Assembly (NCBI GenBank): GCA_965153455.1
Contig: OZ234493.1
Location: forward strand, 20,574,213-20,638,212
Length of the DNA stretch: 64,000 nt
Direction of reading: 5' to 3'
Origin: Sphagnum compactum
Lineage: Eukaryota; Bryophyta; Sphagnopsida; Sphagnales
The notes below the pieces were generated by a model. The model was not told the DNA's origin, ran no database searches, and worked only from the letters and a program-made list of their open reading frames with translations. Of this stretch, positions 1-11,614 are shown one piece after another. Made by a program: the position numbers and the translations under genes. Numbering within the stretch: the first letter of the stretch is position 1; each line of letters starts with the position of its first letter.

Positions 1-3000
1 CTTTGTCTACATAGGATTGTTTGCTTCAAAAAAAAAAAGACTCCAAAACTATGCATAGTTAAACCATGTAAAAGCAAAAACCACTTGCAAACTGCACTTG
101 TTCATCCCATGTTATAACCTGCAGATGATAGTAGATGGAATTTCCTTCATGAACATTCAATAATATGTGATTATGCATGACCTCTGTGAAATTTTGCAAC
201 TTGGGTCTATCAAAACTTAAGTAGAGTTAGGGAAATCTATGAGTATGACTAGAACCAGTACTTTTGATAATGGTTTTGAATGAGTTTTGTCCTCCCTCAA
301 CTTAAGATTCCGTGTAACGTGACCTAGAATTTGCACCATCCACACTTGATTCTTCTTTCAAGACTGCTTCAACGACATCCTCTTCCTTGGCAACAAAATG
401 CATGATTAGAAATTGCTTTTGAAACTCTTACATGATTTCAAACCCCAAATGCCACAACTTGAGTTCACACATAGTCTGACCATGAATCTTAACCATCCAT
501 GGGTGCATTATCCTCCAAAGTAGTTTTCACCACTAAGTCCTCTTGGGGAGCCAACAAAAGCTCAAAATTGGCTTCTAAACCTTTTACAAAAGTTACCCTA
601 GAGAACAAATTTACCTACACCACATGAGTTGTTCCAAAATCGTTCAAACCAATATTTGCATCATCTGCACACACTACTTCAACTATTCTATAACCTTTCA
701 AATATATTTCTAAATCTTTTAAACCAACCACTTCTACTGATTGAGAACGTTTCAAATCCATGTGACATTTTTTCCTTCGTTAATTTCTTGAAATAATCTC
801 AACATATTCAAAGGAAATAACACATGTTTACATTTGTATGGAACTACATGTTTACAATGTACATGTGTATGAAATTGGAAGCACACGAAAATTCCAAAAA
901 ACAACAAAACAAAAACAAAGACATTGAATTATAATTGCTTTGACATACTAAATGCAAAAACATGATTATGTACTCACCTTTTGCATTGACATGTTTGCTC
1001 CTTTATTAATCTCTTGAAATAACCAAGTAGCATATTTACATTTGTATCAAATTACATGTTTACATGTGTATGAAATTGGAAAGACCCAAAGATTCCCAAA
1101 AAAAACTGAAAGGACACAAAGATTTCAAAAGACATTGAAAAAAATAAAGAGATTTGTTTCTCTTTTGATATCTTGAGATCGATATAAGGACATTTTGAAA
1201 CATTACTTCTTGTAAAATGTTTATTTTTTAAAGATTCCGGTTTGGAATCGACCTTTAATAAATCTGTAGTTTAGAACCATATTTTTGTACAACCCACGAG
1301 TATAGCCCATCCCACCTAAACCAGCTCTGATGAAATCATCGTCGTTGGAATTTTGAAGATTTGTTTCCTAAAAATGATGTATTGAAAAGACTTCAAGAAT
1401 ATGCTTGAAAAATCAATGAAAGAGCACAAGTTTAAAGGGGTGCTCCTATTAATGTGGTTGGAACCAATTTTTATTATCAAAACCTATCTATTGGAGTTTA
1501 AGGTTGAATAGTTTAAATACATACTTTTAGCTAAGGTGTCTAATTTAAACAACCTAGGTTTCCTAATTATCCATGTTTTTGGTTTAAGTGACATAGGTTA
1601 AATAGGCTAAACAACCCAACCTAGGGACTCTATGCTAACTAAGATGGGTGGCCATGTGGTGCCATTTGTTCAACTTGGAGCTTACCACATGTCAACATTT
1701 CAATGGTCAAAGAACTTCAATGTCTCTACATTTTTGTTATAAAATTAGTTGCAAATGACCATGCCACATAGGCATAAGTGATTGCATATTTTAGTCACAA
1801 AAACCAATTGTAAATGGATGTGTTATGTTGGCTAAATGTGAATTCAATGAAAATTTTGCGTTAATCCCACCTTGATACAATTTTCATTTTGATTAGATGC
1901 CATGTCATGTCTTTTCTAACTAAAATTTCATGTGACTTATCGAAGGCGACTAGAAGAATTAATAGTCACATAAAGCATTTACAGTTGAAAAATAGTCATT
2001 TGTGATTGAGAAAACCTATCATTAATATGCAAATTTCTTGTATTGTTTGTAAAATAAATCTAGGTTAGGCATTAATTTGAACATCTATGACAAAAATTCA
2101 TGGATGTGTTACATATGTGTGTATGTGTGTGTGTGTATTCATTTTTGTGTGAACTCTAAGTTTCTCCATTGTTTCAAAAATGCATCCTTCTTGATGAGGA
2201 CATTAAGATATTTAATATGGACTATTAATTATTAGGGAAAAAAATTAAGGTTAATTGGTTATTTTTGGAATAAAATTCCTCATGGTGTGGGTGGTTTATT
2301 TGATAAGTTTTTGGTGATGATGATGGTGTTAATTTTGGGAAGGAGGTGACTAATGAGAAATGGAAAGAAAGGACCAAGGAGGAAAGGTAATGTGCAAAAA
2401 TCGAAAAGGCAGTTAAAGTCAATTTTGGATTGTAATTGAAATGGCATGAATTGGAAAATGGCAAATTACATAAACATTTGATCAAATTCAAACAAATGAA
2501 TATTGCAAATTTTTGAATCTAAAGGAATTGTGTGAATGGAAAAGGCCTGGTTAGATGTCTGATTTTTATTGTTCCTTTTGTTCCTTCTTGTCTAAAAGAG
2601 GAAAATGTTTGTAAAAGATAAATTTGTGTCCTCTTTTTATTTTATAGTAAAAGCAAGCAATTAAGTAGGGCTACAAATTTTTCCCCACCCAATTTTTTGG
2701 TCACACCTTTGTTTTTCAACTCATGTATATGCTTGGAATACATTAAAATATCCATAAAGTTTTTCAAAGTCAAGATAGGAACCTTGTCTTTGGGGAAAAT
2801 GTAAGGTAGGTTCTTGAACTTAGCATAAAGTTAATATGAATGAAAAAAAAGGTTGAAAATTTTTAATGCACTAATTTTTGTGCATTTCCATGATTCAACC
2901 CAAGTTTGGTTGTTTTTGAACTTTGCTTGTAGTTTTGCATGAACAAAAGAGTTGTGTGGATTGAAGTGAAAGTTTGTGTTAGGTTTCAAGAGAATGACAA

Positions 3001-4714
3001 TGAGTTGTTTCCTAAGATGTGTGTAAGTGTCTAGTGTCTACTAACTATGAAGTTATGTTGAAAATCATGTGGCATGGAAATGTTCACTTTCCACAAGTAG
3101 CCATTATGTGTTTTTTAAGTATATTGAAAACACATTTTTAATTTGCACGAATCAATCACAAGGCATATATTGGCACAAAAGGAATAAGAAATACATTTTT
3201 CAATACAAATTTTTCTATGAAATTTTGCTTATCAATGTTATATACAAAAGTAATCTTATATCAAGATTTTTTCAATTTGTTGTAAAGTCATGAAGTTTAA
3301 ATTTGAATTATATTTAAACCTTTGATGGTACATTATGCTATAATAATGATGATGATTATGATATTTGTAGTTTCTAAGATGTTATTTTGTTGAAAATGTA
3401 GATGCTTTAAGTGTTGTCTTTATTTATCTAAAAATTTTGAGTAGATTTTTCAAAGTTAAAAATGATAAATTGTATCAAATAAGATATTTTAAACAAGTTT
3501 TTATATTATTATCTGATTAATGTACATTTACTCCCAAAAAATGAAAAAAATGGTATTCATGATTATTTTATTTTATTTGAAGCCCCAAGTTAGCTAATTG
3601 TGTTTTTTTAATTAAAAAAATTAAGTTGCAATATTTTCAATAATTTATTTACATCTAGTCTTGACTCCAATTGGCTCCATCGTACATTGTAAACACCTAA
3701 TTATTTTTCCTTCAAAAATCTTGGTTTTGGTTCCACACCTAAATAAAATTAGGAATTTCAACCATACATCAAAATGAACATGTCAAAATAACAATATGAG
3801 AAAGTAGAAGCAACACATTAAATGAATGTTTACTTTAGGAGTGGTAAAACTAATATAAAAAAGTTGAATTTTTTTAATGCAATTATGGGTCATCAATTAA
3901 ATAGTTTTTGGCCACGATAATTTCCCTTTTCCTCCATTTATACTACTTTTACCTAGTTTGTAACAATAGCCTACCAAGGTGCAAATCATTTTGAATTCAT
4001 TTTTTCATTTTTTTCACAGAATCATTTATTTAAATATTCCATGAACTTTTCATATCATATAATAGGTTATGCTCCCTTGATAATATTCATATTTTACTAC
4101 CCATTTCAACACCCAAGTATTAAAATAATTATATTATGGCATTTGATTAGGCTTAGCGACTTGTCTAAACCATTATAGGGTTTTAGCATCTTAAACTTAA
4201 AATGTTGTGATCGTCAACCATTCCTTGTTCAATTTTTGAAGAATGGAGCTTTTAAGCATGACTTTTTTACATTTCTTTGATTGTGCCTTCATCTTTGGCA
4301 AGGCTTACAAAAGATCCTTTGCAATGTTAGGTAAAGGAAACCCATACTAACCAAAAATACAATTTGTTGGTTAAAATGATTAGAGGTGGATTCTTTTATT
4401 AATCTTGTCTATTTTTTTCTTATCCAAAAAAATAATCTAATGACTTTTAGTTCAAATTCTTTCATAGGTCCACAATAAGAAATTTGCAAATTGATCCAAT
4501 TTTAATAGTGTTTGTTTGGCTTCCTTTTCATACAACTAAGGGAAATTCACAAACTTATGTGTACAAAAATGACGTTTAAGAGGGAATTGGATTTGTTTAG
4601 TAATTTGTTGGGCATATTATTGTAATTGTAGACTATGGAACTTCCCATGCTTGTTTTCAAGTTTGTCATAAGGTAAAAACTAAGGAGGATGCACAATATT
4701 TTCTCTTCATCTCC
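1..4714. other. AT-rich sequence without recognisable gene
   Basis: Open frames are short and lack start context, splice logic or protein motifs. A (GT)n microsatellite lies near 2110-2135. Confidence 0.6.
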
Positions 4715-5370
4715 TATGATTTGTGGTATACGCGGTACACATTTGTTCCAATGGCTGGAAAATGGACATCAATGGGAAAGAATGGTTTAAAAGATATCAA
4801 AGTGTTTGGAATGAATAACAAATGTCAAATTACAACTCGTGTATCATGAACAATTGATGAAACATTCTTCCTATGGAATTTATTTTAATGGATAAAATTG
4901 GTGGGTGTTTATTTCAAACCACGTTTGTAAAAAATTGTTTAGGTTATGGTTTTCACATTGCAATAAAAATCATCATTCAAAACAAAAAAACATTTAAACT
5001 ATTCATACACCAATGAATTTGTTTGAAAATCAAGAGTGATTAACTTGTTGATTGTTGATATACACATAAATTTTGAGGCATTTTTTTGTTGGATGAAGAA
5101 AGAATTTGTCTAATTTGTGCACCTTTTGTTCTTGCAAACTACAAACACTTTAACATATGTCATGATGCAAAGGCCCTTCAAATGTGAATTTTTGACATGC
5201 TTCACTTATTGATTTGCAACACCAATTCCATTCAATGACAATCAAAATGTGACACTTTGGGCTTTAATTTGTTCTTCAAATTGGAATGTTATGTATACTT
5301 GGTTTTTAAAGGCTTGGAAGACTCTTGGATTTTATATAGACATTATTATTGAAGGATCGTTTGCTTAAAG
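4715..5370 (+). pseudogene. Pogo/Tigger-like (DDE_1) transposase relic
   Basis: From about 4715 a frame reads SYDLWYTRYTFVPMAGKW, then KNGLKDIKVFGMNNKCQITT, close to the pogo-family pattern VPxxGRWT..KGSK.V...G.DDKRQIT around the first catalytic Asp. It continues through stops with weak similarity. Near 5285-5365 it gives TWFLKAWKTLGFYIDIIIEG, resembling the pogo C-terminal tail. Several stops and a gap make it non-functional. The assignment rests on motif spacing only; another DDE family cannot be excluded. Confidence 0.5.
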
Positions 5371-8300
5371 CTTTAAAAAATGAATTTCCAGTAGAGGTTG
5401 TGGAAACAAATCAAATTGTTCTATTCTAGTGCATCAAAATGAACAAGACCAAGACTCAAGAGGAACTATTAAGAAAGATCAACTCATGGATATGATGGTC
5501 AAGGTCATTGGTAATATTTGAAAGCTAGTTTCATAGCAAAATAATAGTTGTTATAGTATATATATTTTTGATAATATGTTTGATGGTGGATGATATGGTC
5601 CAACAATGGACAAAATTGTTTATCATTTAAGATGTTTATTTTTTTGGTATTATTTAAGTTTTTTCCTAACAACCATTCACTAAATGACATAATTAATTAG
5701 TGTAAGAAAATACAAAGGATTTATTGTTGAACAATATGAGCCAATGGATGTAACATGGAGATCACCATTCAGGCTTTATATACTATAAACAAAAGATAGT
5801 TTATGAAATAAGAGATAATATTGTTAAACTACATATATTAAATATTTCCAATAAATGTCAAACTATTTAATGATAGCTATTAGTGTGGCCTATGCCATTT
5901 GCCCAATTGAATGAATATTAAAAATTAAAATGGTATAAAATTGATTTTTAAATTCAATTCGAAAAAATACTTTTATTCAATTTCCAATGACAAAGAACAT
6001 TCAAAATTCATACCTCTTCACCTTAGGTCTAAAAGTTACAAATTCATTCCCATAAATATGTTAACAGAAAAAAGACTTTCCAATAACACAAAAAAATGTG
6101 CCCCAAAATATATAATTTGAAAATCATTTTTGTATGTTTGTGATGTTCATACCTACCTATTTACAAGCTTAACTACCTCATTTTTTTCCCCTACCCACCT
6201 GCATTGAACCCCCATGGTCTTGGAGATTTCAATGTGACAAACAAATAGTCAAAATTTTAAAAAATAAATAGAATTTCTTAAAAAATAACAAATTAATGTT
6301 ATAGATGTATACATGAATTATAATTGTCATATTAAGGGTGTTAAATTTGAACTTGACTAGGTTGCAATGGTGGGAAGGAAGTTTAACATTACCTTCAACA
6401 AAAAGCAAAGGGAGCTAATCAACACCAAGAGGCCAAAGTGTGGAAAAGTTTTGTGTGTGACAATAAATGGACATGTAAACGAGGGACAAGGGTGAAATTG
6501 CCAAGGTAATGTCAAATAATGAAGGAGGTGGAAGTGTTCTTATGACACACCATACTTTGTATTGTCCGACTTTCATTGGAAACAACAAATACTTCTATTT
6601 GTGGAGGTTTTCGGGTGTTAACACCAACATGCGGATCGATTTCTTCATTGATGTGCCAACATGACATGGGGAGCGAAAGGTGTTGGAAGCCCTCCTCTTT
6701 CAGTTTTGTGCACATTTTATAAACAAAAGGTGTCAGTGATGTTATAGCATGTGCAAGTGATTTCTATTTTGAAACATGTTATTGCAATAGGTGAAGGTCC
6801 TTTTAAGCTAAACATCCTTTTGGAAGGTCCTCCCTTTCCTTATTTGATATGTTTTTTGCAACATGAGGGGGTTTGGGAACTTAATGTTCCTTGTGTGGTT
6901 CAACTTCTTAGGTGGTTCTTTTGTTTTCTTGGACACAAGTCCTTCCATTTTGTTTTTTGTATTCCCCCTTTTTTTGGCGCTTTGATGTATTTATGGTTGG
7001 CAGGGTTTCATCAACAAATAGTTTTTGAAAAACAACTTCTAAAATTCAAGGAAATTTTTGAAAGGATTGAACATGCTTTGTTGACACAAGCAATTTTGAC
7101 AACTTAAAATAAACATTGAACAACAAATCTAAGTTGATTTAAAAAGTTGTTACAACAAAAACACATGCATATAGAAAATTTGAAAATGAAATAAAACTTG
7201 GGGAAAAAGGTTGTAGATACCCAATGTCACATGCATGAAAAATGATCATAACCAAAGAATTTTCAATGTGCATAAAAACAAAGACAAGTTATAAGAGTAG
7301 CTCAATTAATATCAATGAATTGGCCTACACAATATATTTTGGATGAGATATAAATCATTGTGTGCCAATTTGGGCCAATAAGTTTGCATAAGATTTAATG
7401 CTTGTAAAAGACATTGGGTTGTAAAATGATTGTTCTTAATTGGTTGGCTATAATTATTGGTTGAAGTGGGTGCATTTAAATAGCCTTCCACCTTATAATG
7501 TCTTAGTTTTCATGGTTGTTGGTGGGGATTGTGAAACTATATATACATTGTGTTTGATTTGATTATATTATACTGAGGCCAAATAAGGGGTATGGATCGA
7601 GTTGTTCTAACATGCCTAAATGTAAGTCTTACCAACATCGACAATAATTTAATTCGAGGACATTATATATTTAAAAAATTCTCAAGCATAAGGTCATACC
7701 CTATACTAGTGTTCAACAAATTGAATGTAATTTGGTGGGGAAGTTGGGTATCCCTATTCATACATATTCATAGGTGATTGTTTGGGTTTCTACTCACCAA
7801 ATTTTTGAGAAAATTTTAAAATCTTAGAAAAAAAATGTTATATTTTATATTAGGATCAAGTAACTAGCCAAAAAGTAGAAAGGTACTTCAACTTATTTTG
7901 CTTTTACATTTTTAATAGCCAAAATTTGACTAAATTGTCTTATGGATGATCACCACTTCAGCTCCATTACAAAATTGAAAAATCAAAGGAAAAAGATGTT
8001 AAGAGGACAGAACTCAAAACAAGCAACTCATCCAGGATTTTATTTTATTTCAAAATTGTGAAGTAGATGCACTAGCGATCTTCCCCAAGAGGACAGAGAT
8101 CAAAGTCAAAAAAATTTAGGAGATTTTCTTCTCCTTGAAATATAGCGACTTTGTGCAGGTTTTTTCGCCAAAAAAATCCTTTGTAGGATTCCACAGCCCA
8201 CTTTGTATGGGTCACCAAGTGATGAAATTTTGTCGAAAAAAAACAAGAACTCATTGCATAAATGACACCTCTACACTTGATGAGAGTTCAAACTAAAAAC

Positions 8301-9019
8301 TTCCCTTCCTGGATCCCGAACTTATCTACTTAGATACATGAGGAGCTTTATTGGAACATTCGCATCCATCATAAGCACACAGATTAGTACTCCAAATGCC
8401 ACTCACATATTGGGTCAAGGTGGACCCAAAAAAAACTATACACAAATCCTAAGCACCGATGTGCAGCTAGTCCCTTCACTTTGGGCATTGGTGGTTAGGA
8501 TTTGCGCACAAGAAAAAATCAAGTCTGGCAAGCCAGACTAACTTCTATATATAACCCAGATAGATAGTCTATGGTACACTGTACTTATTACAGTGTTAAA
8601 ACGGGGTTACCCAGCTGCGAAAGATTTACATAAGATAATTCTGATTAGGAGGTGCATAGCAACAGAGGGAGCAGATGAAGTCAGGATTGTCTCAAGTGTC
8701 AATTGTCAGCTGCAACAATCTCATGTCGTGTGTAGGAATGGCGCGGTTGCATGTTTGTTGTGATTTATATTCTCTCTCTCTCTCTCTTTGTAAAAATAGA
8801 AAAATCCGTGGCTGCACGTCACTCATCACACATCTGCCTAATTCTGTCTGCTGCATGATTCTGCTGGCAGCTCATGCACCTGCTGCATTCTGCTAGCTAG
8901 CTGCTCCAATCTCCAAATCCAGGCGAGAAGTGAAACTAAGTTTTTCTTTTTTTAACTTATTTGCATGGCATGATATGCAACTGCTTTGCTTGAACTCACA
9001 CCTCGGTTGCTAGTGTGAA
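5371..9019. other. AT-rich sequence without recognisable gene
   Basis: A more GC-balanced stretch at 6360-7110 has fragments such as MVGRKFNITFNKKQRELIN and an open frame at 6751-7107, but no family is recognisable. Family C repeat sequence lies at 7860-8260. Confidence 0.5.
7860..8260. repeat. Dispersed repeat (family C) shared with 27.2-27.4, 32.4-32.85 and 48.8 kb
   Basis: Shared words: CAAAAAAATCCTTTGTAGGA/TTATAC..., CCCACTTTGTATGGGTCACC followed by AAGTGAT (27.3 kb: ...TTTTCACCAAGTGAT), and AGCCAAAATTTGACTAAATT or AGCCAAATTTGGCTAAA at 7925, 32635 and 48828. Order varies and identity is low. It is an old non-coding dispersed family. Confidence 0.45.
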
Positions 9020-9489
9020 CCAGCACCCACCAATGCACCATGAAGGATGGATAGTATGTTGGTCGGGAAACGAATTTTCTAGGCTAACCATGATGGTTAG
9101 CTCAATTGCTGGTTTTACTACCTACCTACTTGCTAGCTAACCATGGTGGTTAGCTCAGTTGCTGGTTTTACTACTCAACTACTTGCTAGCTAACCATAGT
9201 GGTTAGCTCAGTTCGTGGTTTTACTACCTACCTACTCCCTAGCTAACCATGGTGGTTAGCTCGGTTGCCAGTTTTACTACTTACCTATTAGTTAGTAGGT
9301 AGTAAAACCAGCCCTTACCTACGTATAAAGCATCCATTTACCTAGTAGTCACCTGTATAGGTGTAGGACCTATTCTTTACAGAATGGGTTACTGAGGCGA
9401 AACCAGATCATATTAACTCAGTTGAGGTTCATGCACAACTAACTACGTTGTAACAGGCATCTAATGGATGGTGCGCTTGTGGGTGCTGG
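9020..9489. mobile_element. Family A element with inverted termini
   Basis: The left end CCAGCACCCACCAATGCACC and the right end, whose reverse complement is CCAGCACCCACAAGCGCACC, form imperfect inverted repeats of about 22-25 bp. The interior carries four 53-bp hairpin repeats and TACC/CTAC-rich sequence, with no coding potential. Related copies lie at 32846-33040, 56221-56583 and 62234-62400. A partial left end also occurs at about 10098-10130, beyond the hAT-type insertion. Confidence 0.7.
9084..9295. repeat. Four tandem 53-bp repeats, each with a palindromic CTAACCAT...GGTTAG core
   Basis: Units start at 9084, 9137, 9190 and 9243, all exactly 53 bp with scattered substitutions. Each begins with a near-perfect palindrome (CTAACCATGGTGGTTAG or a variant) and continues with a GGTTTTACTACC-type segment. 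Array of hairpin-forming units inside the family A element. Confidence 0.92.
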
Positions 9490-9499
9490 CTCTCTCTAC

Positions 9500-10078
9500 C
9501 AGTGTTGGATATCAATGTTTATGGATATCCGTCATTTATTTATCAGTTGAATATCAATAGTTCTGGATATCAAAACATTCAAAAATTCACCTATCAATTA
9601 TGTTGGGTGCCATTTTTTTTTTGGGGTGAAAAATCTCCAAAAGGTAACATCCTTTTTTAAAAAGGCCATGATAATAATAACTACTACTAACTACAACTTC
9701 AAAAAGACCTCTGAAAATGTGTCCTTAGAACAATCTAAAATTGGTTAAGGATTCTCACCATCCTAGCTACATCAAGAAAATGAAAATATATGTCCCTGGA
9801 ATAGTTTTAAATTTTTTAAGGATTCTTGCCACCCCAGCTATATCAAGAAAATGAAAAAAAAAATTAAAAATAACATAGGTAGGTACTACTAACTTTGATA
9901 TCCGGTCCTAGATTTGATATCTATGTCAAATATCAACATCTTTATACCCAACATAATTTTTGGATATCAAAGTGCCAGATATCACCAGAATGGGTGATAT
10001 TCGTTAGATGCCATTTTTGATATCCGAGCTGATATTTGGGTTGATATCCCAGGAAAATCTAGATATCCGCCCAACATT
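9500..10078. mobile_element. hAT-type non-autonomous element with GATATC-rich interior
   Basis: The ends are CAGTGTTGG (left) and CCAACATTG (right), short inverted termini of the hAT form CA(G/A)TG. They are flanked by CTCTCTAC and TTCTCTAC, an 8-bp target duplication with one mismatch. Shifting the ends by one or two bases gives a perfect TCTCTACC pair (9493-9500, 10081-10088). The 579-bp interior has no transposase frame but about a dozen GATATC or near-GATATC motifs concentrated toward both ends, like subterminal transposase sites. Confidence 0.75.
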
Positions 10079-10990
10079 GTTCTCTACCCAGGTCACTATG
10101 AACTAGCACCCACCTACCACACCATGGCTGAATGTTGGGGGGGGGGGACAGAAAAATGATTTATCAAATTGCTTAATGGTTGCTTTTTTGAACATGGTTG
10201 TTCCTTTAGTTCATGTGCATCCCTTGATTTTCTTTTAAATTAATTTTAGTGTTCTATTTTATTTATTTTGTTTTTATTTCACACATTGTGTCCTTGTAGT
10301 ATTGAGGCATAGATACTTGTTTGCTCGCTTGCACATTATGTACTTGACATAGATTACCAACTTACTTATTTACCCAATATGGATACATTATTTACTACTT
10401 GCACTTAAAATATAATTTAAAATGGTATTTAGTTTGTTCACTTCACTATGAGAAAAATCTGTCTATGAGAAAAATATGTTCATTGCAACTAAAAAATGTT
10501 TGATAGAATTAGATTATAACTAGATAGTCTAGTTGCAACGGACATGATTTTCTCATAGTGCTTTAAAATTTAAACTCATGAATGTATTTGCAATCACAAA
10601 GTGCAAATAATAAGGTTTGTGACTTAAGGCAATTGCACTGTATGTGTACATAATCCTTTTGGTTATGGAGTTAAAGTGGTTGTGTGTACATATAATTAAA
10701 TTCTAACTTCAATATTGAACTATTAAGGGTTTAGACCAAAAATAAACAAAGATGACTTTATGCATTTTTTAATTTTGATTACGTAGTGCAATGTCATGAA
10801 TTCACAATATACACTTTGGTAACATGTCACATTCAATAAATTCAGGCCCAACAAGGTTGCAATATTGACATTTAAAACTATCAAGGCCTCTCGAAATACC
10901 TTTCAGTAAATGACATGCCATATTGTGCATAACATTCACATCTTGAACCATATACAAGACATTCACAATGTGAAACATCTTAAATTTTTT

Positions 10991-11614
10991 AATGAGTAAG
11001 GGTGCATTGAGGTGATTTCATAATTGTTTAGACCTACAATGTAAGAGTTATTGAACTTTGAGTATTTTCATTAATGAAATTCAATCAAAATAAAATTTTA
11101 TATTTTTAGAAAAATTGGTGATGCATCCTTGCTACAATTCTAGCCCTCAATAAGTATGAGTGCATTGGGATGATCTTGTAATTTTCAGAGCTACGGTGCA
11201 AGAGTTAATGAGTTTTGAATATTTTTGTAATTAGAAATTTAATAAATTGGTTTAAAAACACATAAATCTATTAAAGAAGGTTTTTTCTTTGTTTGTCATG
11301 TTAAGATCTCCCAAACCACAATTCCCCCACTTGTGTTCTTGGTCCCATTGGAAAGCCCTCAATGAATAGGAGTGCATTAACATGATTTCATATTGTTTAG
11401 ACCTAGAATGCAAGAGTTATTGAATATTAAATAATTTTGTCATTGAAAATTTAATTTAACCTAAACTAAAAAAAATGATTGAAAGTGGGCATGCTTTTGG
11501 TATTATTAGAAAGTGCTCAATGAGGAGGAGTTTATGGAGTTAATTTCATAATTTTCTAGACCTAAGGTGCAACCACTATTCAGTTTTGAATATTTTTGTC
11601 AAATTAGAATTTTA
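10991..11614. repeat. Degenerate tandem repeat, four units of about 157-213 bp
   Basis: Units begin near 10991, 11148, 11361 and 11518. Each has the pattern CAATGAGTAGGAGTGCATT, then GATTTCATAATT, GACCTA..GTGCAAGAGTTATTGA, and a TTTTGAATATTTTTGT segment. Between units, GGTATTATTGGAAAG..CTC recurs. Identity is modest. A fifth unit lies at 33291-33383. Confidence 0.75.

Noticed and set aside
6751-7107. 118-codon hydrophobic frame
   Set aside because: No ATG near its start, no family resemblance, and upstream sequence is closed in frame.
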